A stretch of 5,409 nucleotides of DNA, taken from Caldisericota bacterium (GTDB taxonomy: Bacteria; CAIJMQ01; JAADFP01). The notes under the pieces are model-generated. The model was not told the DNA's origin and searched no databases. It saw only the letters and a program-made list of their open reading frames with translations. The stretch covers positions 1 through 5,409 of the forward strand of contig JAADFP010000113.1 in NCBI GenBank assembly GCA_013152825.1, in the 5' to 3' direction. Shown here in pieces: positions 1 to 5,409 of this stretch (positions within the stretch are counted from its first letter, which is position 1; every line of letters starts with the position of its first letter). The position numbers and the translations under genes are program-made.

Positions 1-77
1 TCCCCTTTTTCCAGGAGCTTCTCCCGAGGCTTCCTATGCTGAGGAAAATCCCTAACCCGATAACATTTCTTTGGCAT
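1..77 (-). CDS. radC: RadC (UPF0758) family protein, N-terminal 25 codons, 3' end outside window
   Basis: From ATG 77-75 the minus strand is open to the window edge and encodes MPKKCYRVRDFPQHRKPREK followed by LLEKG. The pattern of a short basic start, then (R/K)PREKLLEKG, is the characteristic N-terminus of RadC-family proteins, where it precedes the helix-hairpin-helix region beginning 'LSDAELLA'. RadC carries a C-terminal JAB/MPN metal-binding domain; its proposed role in DNA repair is disputed. An in-frame TGA four codons upstream excludes an earlier start nearby. The ribosome binding site is poor. The gene follows the DUF3887-like gene by 26 bases and is probably co-transcribed. Only 25 residues are visible, so the call rests on one motif. 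Confidence 0.6.
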   Translation of the reverse strand, partial: MPKKCYRVRDFPQHRKPREKLLEKG

Positions 78-103
78 GAGAGCAAATCATACAGCAGTTC
101 CGA

Positions 104-520
104 TTACTGGAACCACAAACCGGTCACTAAATACTTATTCCCCCTTTTGGATACTACCAGCTTGATTAATACATCATCCTCTGATTTATCGAATTTAGCT
201 TTCCAGAGAACCACGCTCATCTTGCCCTTTTTCAAAAAACCCAGATATTCCCTGCTCTGGTAACTGCCCAGTGTATTCTGGAGCCACTGCCTGACCTGGC
301 GGAATTTTTTCTCAGAAACTGATTCTTTCAGGGTATTATCAAAATCGCGGCAGTATTTTTCGTAGTTCCCAGTTTTGAAGGCTTCCAGGATATTATCCAG
401 AAGAGGTTCTGCTATCTTGCTTACCTCTGTATTGGTGTTTCCAATCACATCTGCGGACAGGGATAAGAACGGAGAGAACAAAATCAGCAAGAAAACTAAA
501 ACAAGACCTTTCCTTTCCAT
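104..520 (-). CDS. Small secreted DUF3887-like protein
   Basis: This 138-residue protein of unknown function begins with a signal peptide: MERK, a hydrophobic stretch (about residues 5-19) and a likely cleavage site near SLSA/D (22-23). No lipobox Cys is present, so it is probably secreted or periplasmic rather than a lipoprotein. The mature part resembles DUF3887 domains: helical IAEPLLDNILEAFKTGNYEKY (36-56), DFDNTLKESVSEKKF (59-73), then strands around LGSYQSREYLGF and SVVLWKAKFDKSEDDVLIKLVV, ending GLWFQ. An in-frame GTG at 538 would add six residues, but AAGGAGG (531-525) lies within that extension and 4 bases before the ATG at 520, so the ATG is the start. It follows the aldolase by 46 bases, probably on the same transcript. 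The family name rests on pattern resemblance from memory; no biochemical role can be given. Confidence 0.7.
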   Translation of the reverse strand: MERKGLVLVFLLILFSPFLSLSADVIGNTNTEVSKIAEPLLDNILEAFKTGNYEKYCRDFDNTLKESVSEKKFRQVRQWLQNTLGSYQSREYLGFLKKGKMSVVLWKAKFDKSEDDVLIKLVVSKRGNKYLVTGLWFQ

Positions 521-566
521 ACACCCTCCTTTTCCCACCTAACCATCCACCAGGCGCACACTACAA

Positions 567-1643
567 TCAATAGCCAAAATCAGCCTTTACTCCGGGCTTT
601 ATTTCAGCCCCTGACTCAGAGATCATGGATTTTGCTTCTTCAGAGATCCACTCGTATTTATGCCACCAGGGTGGGCTAACTACTTCGGCAAGGTCTTTTA
701 TCTGTTTGATACGCGGTAATGCGATACGTTTGAAACTTTCTGCCAGTGTGTCCATATCTTTTGTAGCCGGGTCAGTAAAAGCTTCCTTGAAGTAGGCTCT
801 GCCACACATCGGACCAGCAAATATATCACATACAAGTGCATACTGCGCTGAATACTGGGAAAAATCTACTGCGGCACTCAAAAGAAGCATAGGCCTTGCT
901 GACACCCTGGCCATTTCTTCAGCACATCTACGAATCTCCAGGGGGCTACTGGTGGGAACCACCCTGCCGTCATCATCCACCCAGAGAAAAGGCACCTGGG
1001 TTTTATAGAAATCCCCGTAGGGGCTGAAAGTTTTCGCCATTTCTATCAGGCTATCGGGCAATCTTTCTGCCATTTCAGCTTTGGATTCGCCTGGCCGCTG
1101 GAAGATTAAGGTCTCATTGAATAGAGGTTTTCCCAGTTTACGGCATCTTTCGTAGACATCTTTCAGCCAGTTAAGATTTTCCTCCCAGCTCTGTTTATGC
1201 TCTGGATCCAGCTTGACCAGTGTTTTAAAGCCATCTACCTCATTTGCTACCTCTTCAGGCTGTACAGCCAGCCGGGCTAAATGGCCTCTCCCCCCATCAA
1301 TCTTAACCGCATTGGTATCTTCAAGCCTGCCTATAAGGAAAACGTTATCGCCCAGTAAATCGCGAAATCCCGCACTTCTAAAAGCCAGGTGATTAAAGAG
1401 AACCGCCGTGCTGGCTCCATTTAGTGCCCTGGCAAATACCCGGCAGATTTCTCGGACATCGTCATCGGTAGCTTCTTTATCTATGCCAGTATGTTTATAG
1501 AAGGAATTCATAAGTTTCAGGTAGGAATTGTGTTGGTCCGAGGCAAAAACATCAAGTGTTCCCGAAGGAGCAAATTTTGCCAGCACCTTGAACACACTAT
1601 CAGAAACTTCCACTCCATCCGCGTACTTTGCCCATACAGCCAT
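567..1643 (-). CDS. LacD/DeoC-family class I aldolase (tagatose-bisphosphate aldolase-like)
   Basis: The 358-residue protein resembles LacD-type class I aldolases, which cleave tagatose 1,6-bisphosphate or related ketose phosphates through a Schiff-base lysine. Landmarks in order: LDVFASDQHNSYLKLM (30-45), like the ADQR region of LacD; GFKTLVKLDPE (138-148), like the strand carrying a conserved Lys; GKPLFNETLIF (171-181), with Glu177 where LacD has a catalytic Glu; GDFYKTQVPF (210-219), with Lys214 as the likely Schiff-base residue; RPMLLLSAAVDF (250-261); and CGRAYFKEAF (280-289), like the phosphate-binding GRA turn. It is somewhat longer than LacD (about 325). AAGGAGGT at 1656-1649 sits immediately after the upstream TAA and 5 bases before the ATG, a strong start. 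Cytoplasmic; no signal peptide. The true substrate is not evident, since no sugar transport or kinase genes are near. Sulfosugar or other ketose-phosphate aldolases of the same family are alternatives. Confidence 0.65.
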   Translation of the reverse strand: MAVWAKYADGVEVSDSVFKVLAKFAPSGTLDVFASDQHNSYLKLMNSFYKHTGIDKEATDDDVREICRVFARALNGASTAVLFNHLAFRSAGFRDLLGDNVFLIGRLEDTNAVKIDGGRGHLARLAVQPEEVANEVDGFKTLVKLDPEHKQSWEENLNWLKDVYERCRKLGKPLFNETLIFQRPGESKAEMAERLPDSLIEMAKTFSPYGDFYKTQVPFLWVDDDGRVVPTSSPLEIRRCAEEMARVSARPMLLLSAAVDFSQYSAQYALVCDIFAGPMCGRAYFKEAFTDPATKDMDTLAESFKRIALPRIKQIKDLAEVVSPPWWHKYEWISEEAKSMISESGAEIKPGVKADFGY

Positions 1644-1656
1644 GAATGACCTCCTT

Positions 1657-2487
1657 TTATCTTTCGGAAATTACCATATCCACAAACTCTTTAAGTAATT
1701 TACCCTTATCCCCAAAAATTTCAAGATATTTTACGGCTTTTTCACCAAACACTCTCCCCTTTTCCCTGGCCTCATTTATTCCCAGGATAGCGGGGAAATC
1801 GGGATAACGAGGAGTTCTTCCTTCTTCTGCCTCATTCACATCATCCATTATCTGGAAAGCCATACCCAGGTTCTCTCCAAAATTAGCCAGGTTTACCTTT
1901 TCCTCCTCACCTGCTTCCCCGATTATTCCACCGCATTCTACCGAAGCACGGATTAAGGCTGCGGTCTTGAGGGCATAAACTTTTTTCAGTTTTCCCAGAT
2001 TTTTCTCTTCCTTTTCTATAGCTATATCCTCCACCTGACCTCCTATTACCCCCTCTACTCCCAACGCCCTAGTTATCGCTCTCAAAATCTCCACCTTCTG
2101 AGCAGGTGAAAGGGGAGCCTCCACAATGGAAGAGAAAGCAAGATTAAAGAGCGCATCTCCGGCAAGAATTGCCACTCCCACTCCAAAGGCACGGTGCAGG
2201 GTAGGTTTACCCCGGCGAAAATCATCGTCGTCCATGCCGGGAAGGTCATCGTGGATAAGGGTGAAACTATGAATCAGTTCAATTGCTGCCGCTACATCCA
2301 GCGATTTTTCCACCTCCCTGCCCAGGGTATAGGTAGTAGCCATAACCAGAAGAGGCCGGAATCTCTTTCCCCCGGGAAAGAGGGAATACTGCAGAGCAGA
2401 GAATAGAGGACTCTCTCCCTTAACTTTACCCTGGAGTTTTTGCTCCAGGAGAGGGAGATAAACAGAAGCAAACTCTTTAAGGTTCAT
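1657..2487 (-). CDS. ispA: Polyprenyl (farnesyl/geranylgeranyl) diphosphate synthase family protein
   Basis: This trans-prenyl synthase family builds C15-C20 prenyl diphosphates from IPP and DMAPP for quinone, undecaprenyl or carotenoid pathways. In the 276 residues I see GGKRFRP (39-45), the first Asp-rich motif DDLPGMDDDDFRRGKP (80-95) in the DDxxxxD form of bacterial FPP/GGPP synthases, GGQ (149-151) and ALKTAALI (172-179). Phe75, five residues before the first motif, fits a short-chain product, but C15 and C20 cannot be told apart. The second Asp-rich region is unusual: FQIMDDVNEAEEG (211-223) has Glu where DDxxD expects Asp, and the usual following segment with GK and a conserved Asp appears deleted by about a dozen residues before PAILG. 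The ATG overlaps the asd TGA and has no clear Shine-Dalgarno sequence, so translation is probably coupled to asd. Family assignment is firm; activity and the symbol are less so. Confidence 0.85.
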   Translation of the reverse strand: MNLKEFASVYLPLLEQKLQGKVKGESPLFSALQYSLFPGGKRFRPLLVMATTYTLGREVEKSLDVAAAIELIHSFTLIHDDLPGMDDDDFRRGKPTLHRAFGVGVAILAGDALFNLAFSSIVEAPLSPAQKVEILRAITRALGVEGVIGGQVEDIAIEKEEKNLGKLKKVYALKTAALIRASVECGGIIGEAGEEEKVNLANFGENLGMAFQIMDDVNEAEEGRTPRYPDFPAILGINEAREKGRVFGEKAVKYLEIFGDKGKLLKEFVDMVISER

Positions 2488-3542
2488 AGTAATCTTTTAG
2501 AGAGTAGAAGTTCGGCAATCTGCACAGCATTAAGCGCCGCTCCTTTTCTCAGATTATCAGAAACAATCCACAAATTAAGGGATTTAGGAAGAGATTCGTC
2601 TCTCCTGATTCTCCCCACAAAGACCTCGTCCCTACCGTCTGCCATAAGCGGGAAAGGATAAAGATTCCTGGAAACTTTGTCTATTACCTTTATTCCGGAA
2701 GAGTTTTGCAGCAGTTCCTTTACTTCTTCTACATGGAAATCTTTTTCCAGCTCTATGTTTACTGCCTCTGCATGCCCACGAAATACCGGAACCCGTACCG
2801 TGGTTGCCGTAAGAGGTAAATCGGGTAAGCCCATTATTTTTCTTGTTTCCTGCACCATTTTCATTTCTTCCTTGGTGTAATCGTTCTCTTTAAATACATC
2901 AATATGGGGAAGCACATTAAAGGCAATCTGATAGGGAAGAACTCTCTCTTCTGCATCTACCCGGTAAATATCCGTATTAAGCTCCCACCAGTGTTCCACT
3001 CTTTCCTGTTCTGCCTTTTTTAATATACCGGCAGTCTCATTCCACAATTGCTCTACCGCTTCCTTACCCCAGCCAGAAACTGCTTGATACGTGGATACTA
3101 CCACCCGTTTAATTCCATACCTATCCTGTAGAGGTTTTAATGCCACTACCATCTGAATAGTAGAACAATTGGGATTTGCGATAATTCCCTTGTGTTTCTC
3201 TACATCTTCCGGGTTAACCTCAGGCACCACCAGGGGAACTTCTTCCTCCATCCTCCAGGCACTTGAATTATCTACCACCACACATCCTCTTTTCACTGCC
3301 TGTGGGGCAAACTTAAGGCTTACCGACCCGCCAGCCGAAAATAATGCTACCTGTACATTATTAAAGGAATCAGCAGAAAGCACCTCTACAGGAATACTTT
3401 TGTTTCTGAATATAATATTTTCTCCCCGCGACCTCTCCGAGGCCAGGGGAACTAACTCATCAACAGGGAAATTCCTTTCTTCCAGTACACGTATCATCTC
3501 CCTGCCTACCATTCCAGTAGCCCCTACTACCGCTACTCTCAT
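2484..3542 (-). CDS. asd: Aspartate-semialdehyde dehydrogenase
   Basis: Asd reduces L-aspartyl phosphate with NADPH to L-aspartate 4-semialdehyde, the branch point to lysine/diaminopimelate, threonine and methionine. The protein opens with the dinucleotide-binding loop VAVVGATGMVG. Numbered from the ATG, the active-site Cys is in NPNCSTIQ (about C126), followed by Gln in TYQAVSG (about Q153). The substrate-binding Arg and catalytic His are in RVPVFRGHAEA (about R250 and H257), with the 7-residue Arg-His spacing seen in E. coli Asd. The length, 352 residues, is normal. An in-frame GTG lies two codons upstream at 3548, but AGGAG is 1 base from that GTG and 7 bases from the ATG at 3542, so the ATG is chosen. 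The gene is first in its unit, behind its own promoter. Its TGA overlaps the next gene's ATG by 4 bases, implying translational coupling. No frameshift or missing key residue is seen. Confidence 0.96.
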   Translation of the reverse strand: MRVAVVGATGMVGREMIRVLEERNFPVDELVPLASERSRGENIIFRNKSIPVEVLSADSFNNVQVALFSAGGSVSLKFAPQAVKRGCVVVDNSSAWRMEEEVPLVVPEVNPEDVEKHKGIIANPNCSTIQMVVALKPLQDRYGIKRVVVSTYQAVSGWGKEAVEQLWNETAGILKKAEQERVEHWWELNTDIYRVDAEERVLPYQIAFNVLPHIDVFKENDYTKEEMKMVQETRKIMGLPDLPLTATTVRVPVFRGHAEAVNIELEKDFHVEEVKELLQNSSGIKVIDKVSRNLYPFPLMADGRDEVFVGRIRRDESLPKSLNLWIVSDNLRKGAALNAVQIAELLLSKRLL

Positions 3543-3594
3543 CTTCACTCTCCTATTCTCGTTATAATACTATAATACTCAATACTCCCATCAG

Positions 3595-3623
3595 ATTATC
3601 CTCAAATTAGCAATATTTTTCAA
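3595..3623 (-). promoter_or_regulatory. Sigma70-type promoter for asd
   Basis: The minus strand carries TTGAAA (3623-3618), a 17-base spacer and GATAAT (3600-3595), close to the sigma70 consensus at the preferred spacing. The predicted start of transcription is near 3588, giving a leader of about 45 bases before the asd ATG at 3542. That is too short for a lysine riboswitch or a classic attenuator. The promoter separates the asd unit from the coaX-guaB3 unit upstream. Confidence 0.7.
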
Positions 3624-3701
3624 GGGGAGAAGTTCAAGATACACGATACTAGGCTTTTGACCTTAGGCTTTATCCCCAGACCTATCCGCCCTCTTCCGCG
3701 T

Positions 3702-3751
3702 AGGAGAAATTGATACTACCATTTCCAGGGATATCCTCAGGAATTTCTCCT
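3702..3751. repeat. Inverted repeat, 10-bp arms, between guaB3 and asd
   Basis: AGGAGAAATT at 3702-3711 and its exact reverse complement AATTTCTCCT at 3742-3751 flank a 30-base spacer. The spacer itself contains the 8-bp palindrome GGATATCC within a longer imperfect palindrome, so the RNA or DNA could fold into a nested hairpin. It lies about 30 bases downstream of the guaB3 stop and about 80 bases upstream of the asd promoter. No U-run follows the distal arm on the minus strand, so it is not a standard intrinsic terminator. Its function is not recognised; an RNA processing site, transcription end or protein-binding site are all possible. Confidence 0.5.
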
Positions 3752-4153
3752 TACAGACATCCTCCCTGCTCTGAAAAAATTTTCATTTCATCATCCCCAC
3801 CCGCTGCACTGCCTGAAATAGTTTGCCTTCTGTCTGTATGGAAGGGGCAATGATTATCTCAACCTCGTGCATATCCCTGATTGTCATAGCTCCCAAATTA
3901 CCCATGGAGGTTTGCAGAGCTCCTACCAGATTTTGAGAGCCGTCATCTGTTTTTGCCGGGCCAAAGAGAATTTCTTTTAAGCTTCCTGTGGTTCCCACAA
4001 AAATCCGGGTGCCACGGGGAAGGTAGGGATGAGGAGTGGCCATACCCCAATGGTATCCTTTCCCTGGTGCTTCCTGTGCCCTGGCAAGAGCCGAACCAAT
4101 CATTACCGCATCAGCACCTGCTGCCACAGCTTTACATATATCTCCTCCTCTGC

Positions 4154-4167
4154 GCATTCCGCATTCC
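4154..4167 (-). repeat. 7-bp tandem duplication (GGAATGC x2) causing second guaB3 frameshift
   Basis: The coding strand reads GGAATGC GGAATGC directly before GCAGAGGAGG. Dropping one copy gives GGA GGA ATG CGC AGA GGA GGA GAT, i.e. GGMRRGGD, which restores the conserved motif of the family (usually DGGMRTGGDI). The net gain of 7 bases is again a +1 shift. In the duplicated form the second ATG (4157) lies 8 bases after a GGAGG, so the C-terminal fragment could in principle be initiated on its own; that is inference only. Confidence 0.85.
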
Positions 4168-4770
4168 TCCGTCTGTGATTACTGGGACGTATTTCCCGGT
4201 TTTCTTGTAATAATAGTCACGGGCAGCCGAAACATCCAGAGTAGCTGTCACCTGCGGGATACCTATTCCCAGAACTCCCCTGGTAGTACAGGCATTCCCG
4301 GGGCCCACACCCACCAGAATAGCATCTGCACCCACCTCTATCAGGTCCAGTGCCACCTCATAGGTAACACAATTTCCCATGATTACCGGGATTTTTATCT
4401 CTTTACAAAACTTCTCCAGCTTAATAGCTTCGTACTGTGAGGAAAAATGATTCACGGTAAGCACAGTTGCTTGAACCACAAAAACATCTGCTCCTGCTTC
4501 CTGGGCTATTCTCCCATATTGAAAAGCTTTCTGAGGAATACTGGAAACAGCACAGAGCCCTCCCTCACTCTTGATTTCCTTGATTCTCTTATAGATTAAT
4601 TCTTCTTTTACAGGTTCCAGGTAAATTTCCTGGAAAATCTTCGTCGCTTCTTCGTCAGTACCTTCCACTATCCTGTTTATCACTTCATACGGATCTTCGT
4701 ACCGGGTATATATCCCTTCCAGGTTTAACACTGCTATACCACCCATCTTTGACATAGCCACAGCAAACTT

Positions 4771-4778
4771 TGTATGTA
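4771..4778 (-). repeat. 4-bp tandem duplication (TACA x2) causing first guaB3 frameshift
   Basis: On the coding strand the sequence reads GAT ACA TACA AAG TTT. TACA occurs twice in tandem, and dropping one copy gives GAT ACA AAG TTT (Asp-Thr-Lys-Phe), which joins AAAMDGVVDT directly to KFAVAMSKMGG. This leaves 11 residues between the VV and GG landmarks, the same spacing I recall for GuaB3 relatives. A net gain of 4 bases explains the +1 shift. It is neither a homopolymer error nor a recognisable slippery heptamer. Confidence 0.85.
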
Positions 4779-4957
4779 TCCACCACACCGTCCATGGCGG
4801 CTGCCAGGATAGGCACAGGTAATTTAAAGCCACAGAGCTCAACTGTTGTATCTACATCCTCCGGGTTTATACTTCTTCTTCCCGGCACCAAAGCCACTTC
4901 GTCAAAACCATAACATCTACGCGCTCTTCTGTTTACTCCTATCCACTCACCCATTGC

Positions 4958-5409
4958 TTAACCTCCTTCATTCATTTCGAAAAGAATTTTTAAACCTTTC
5001 AGGGTTAATAATGAATCTACTATATGCTCAACTTCCACTACCTGGCTAATTAAATCACTATCCCCTCCCGTAAATATCACCTGCGGTTTTTTCTGCAAAC
5101 TAGAAAATTTCTTTACCATACCTTCCACCAGGGAGGCATAGCCATATATTATTCCCGCTTGAATACTTTCCCTGGTATTCTTTCCAATTAGTGAATCAGG
5201 CAACGATAGCCTGACCGGAGCCAGTAAGGATGTTCTCTCGTAAAGAGAGGAAAGGGAAATCGAGATACCTGGAACAATCACTCCTCCCAGATATTCTTTC
5301 TTTTCTGTAATTATCTCAATAGTTAAAGCCGTGCCAAAATCCACCACAACAGCAGGGAGATTATAATAATGGGTAACCGCCACTGCATCAGCTATTCTAT
5401 CTGCACCAA
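4958..5409 (-). CDS. coaX: Type III pantothenate kinase (CoaX), C-terminal part, 5' end outside window
   Basis: CoaX phosphorylates pantothenate with ATP, the first committed step of coenzyme A synthesis, in the cytoplasm. The frame is open to the window edge, and the first complete codon (5407-5405) begins the family motif GADRIADAVAV. About 16 residues later comes the nucleotide/substrate-binding motif VVDFGTALTIE, then GGVIVPGI and, near the C-terminus, IFTGGDSDL, in the usual CoaX order. The Asp of GADR and the Asp of DFGT are the conserved acidic residues of this ASKHA-fold family. The visible part is 149 residues; GADR normally lies about 100 residues into a protein of about 255, so roughly 100 N-terminal residues are missing only because of the window boundary. 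A GTG at 5383 is an internal codon, not the start, because GADR lies upstream in the same frame. The gene ends in TAA three bases before the GuaB3-type gene, whose ribosome binding site lies inside the coaX 3' end. Confidence 0.93.
   Translation of the reverse strand, partial: GADRIADAVAVTHYYNLPAVVVDFGTALTIEIITEKKEYLGGVIVPGISISLSSLYERTSLLAPVRLSLPDSLIGKNTRESIQAGIIYGYASLVEGMVKKFSSLQKKPQVIFTGGDSDLISQVVEVEHIVDSLLTLKGLKILFEMNEGG

Larger units (their letters stand above)
3783..4954 (-). pseudogene. guaB3: GuaB3-family IMP dehydrogenase-related gene, broken by two frameshifts
   Basis: Three frames in succession read as one GuaB3-family protein, an IMP dehydrogenase/GMP reductase relative without CBS domains. 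Frame 1 (from ATG 4954) gives ARRCYGFDEVALVPGRR and ILAAAMDGVVDT. Frame 2 gives KFAVAMSKMGG, GIYTRYEDP, the catalytic-loop motif GPGNACTTRG and VPVITDGGMR. Frame 3 gives RGGDICKAVAAGADAVMIGS, GYHWGMATPHP, PRGTR and APSIQTEGK, ending in TGA. The joins fall at perfect tandem duplications, 4 bp (4771-4778) and 7 bp (4154-4167). Removing one copy of each yields 386 residues, a normal GuaB3 length, with the presumed catalytic Cys near residue 221. As written, translation from the proper start leaves the family frame after residue 60 and stops at 4685 after 89 codons. AAGGAGGT lies 6 bases before the ATG. To my knowledge cyanobacterial GuaB3 has IMP dehydrogenase activity, while its role in Actinobacteria is unclear. 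The rest of the sequence looks intact, so this is a recent pseudogene, a variable locus or a sequence error. Confidence 0.9.

Noticed and set aside
3169..3567. Plus-strand reading frame of 132 codons antisense to asd
   Set aside because: It lies within the strongly supported asd gene on the other strand, has a Ser/Thr-rich composition typical of shadow frames, and resembles no family.
3561..3579. Plus-strand promoter from the two TATAAT boxes
   Set aside because: No matching -35 element at proper spacing and no plus-strand gene downstream; the TATAAT pair comes from the AT-rich AATACT repeats in the asd leader.
3543..3660. Lysine riboswitch upstream of asd
   Set aside because: The predicted leader is only about 45 bases, and nothing resembling the roughly 170-base L-box fold is present.
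3769..3785. Intrinsic terminator at the guaB3 end (AAAATTTTTT next to the stop)
   Set aside because: The T-run is not preceded by a GC-rich stem; the A/T stretch only forms a weak AT palindrome overlapping the stop codon.
4036..4440. Plus-strand reading frame of 134 codons antisense to guaB3
   Set aside because: The opposite strand shows clear GuaB3 motifs through this stretch, and no domain or start signal is visible in the plus-strand frame.
4763..4785. Programmed ribosomal frameshift at the first guaB3 join
   Set aside because: There is no X XXY YYZ slippery heptamer or evident stimulatory hairpin at the join, and the tandem TACA duplication explains the shift fully.
3783..4954. Three separate overlapping genes in the guaB3 region
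   Set aside because: Each piece carries a consecutive part of one family, and removing one repeat unit at each join gives a continuous full-length protein. Only the first piece has a proper gene-start context.

Overview
The window is a compact bacterial stretch with every gene on the minus strand, so transcription runs from position 5409 down to 1. Short intergenic gaps, strong AAGGAGG-type ribosome binding sites, a 4-base stop/start overlap (ATGA) and a sigma70-type promoter all point to an ordinary bacterial chromosome. Base composition looks moderate by eye (not computed). The gene set is bacterial housekeeping metabolism: type III pantothenate kinase, a GuaB3-type IMP dehydrogenase relative, aspartate-semialdehyde dehydrogenase, a short-chain prenyl diphosphate synthase, a LacD-like aldolase and RadC. 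It does not identify a phylum. No mobile element, CRISPR array, tRNA or rRNA was seen.

In transcription order: (1) 5409-4958, the C-terminal part of coaX, cut by the window edge. (2) 4954-3783, a GuaB3-type gene starting 3 bases after coaX and broken by two frameshifts. Each break coincides with a perfect two-copy tandem repeat: 4 bp at 4771-4778 and 7 bp at 4154-4167. Removing one copy of each restores one 386-residue protein matching the family. (3) 3782-3543, a gap with an inverted repeat and a good promoter (TTGAAA, 17 bp, GATAAT) for the next gene. (4) 3542-2484 asd, (5) 2487-1657 prenyl synthase, (6) 1643-567 aldolase, (7) 520-104 a small secreted DUF3887-like protein, (8) 77-1, the first 25 codons of a probable radC.

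The window therefore holds two transcription units. CoaX (first step of CoA synthesis) and the broken GuaB3 gene (purine nucleotide metabolism) form the end of an upstream unit. Asd starts a new unit from its own promoter, so the lesions in guaB3 need not affect it. asd and the prenyl synthase are translationally coupled, and the aldolase follows 13 bases later. The shared transcript makes aspartate-family precursor and isoprenoid enzymes together; no single pathway links all the products.

The points of most interest are the doubly duplicated guaB3 gene and the prenyl synthase, whose second Asp-rich motif is DDVNE and lacks the usual following loop. I found no convincing new multi-gene system.
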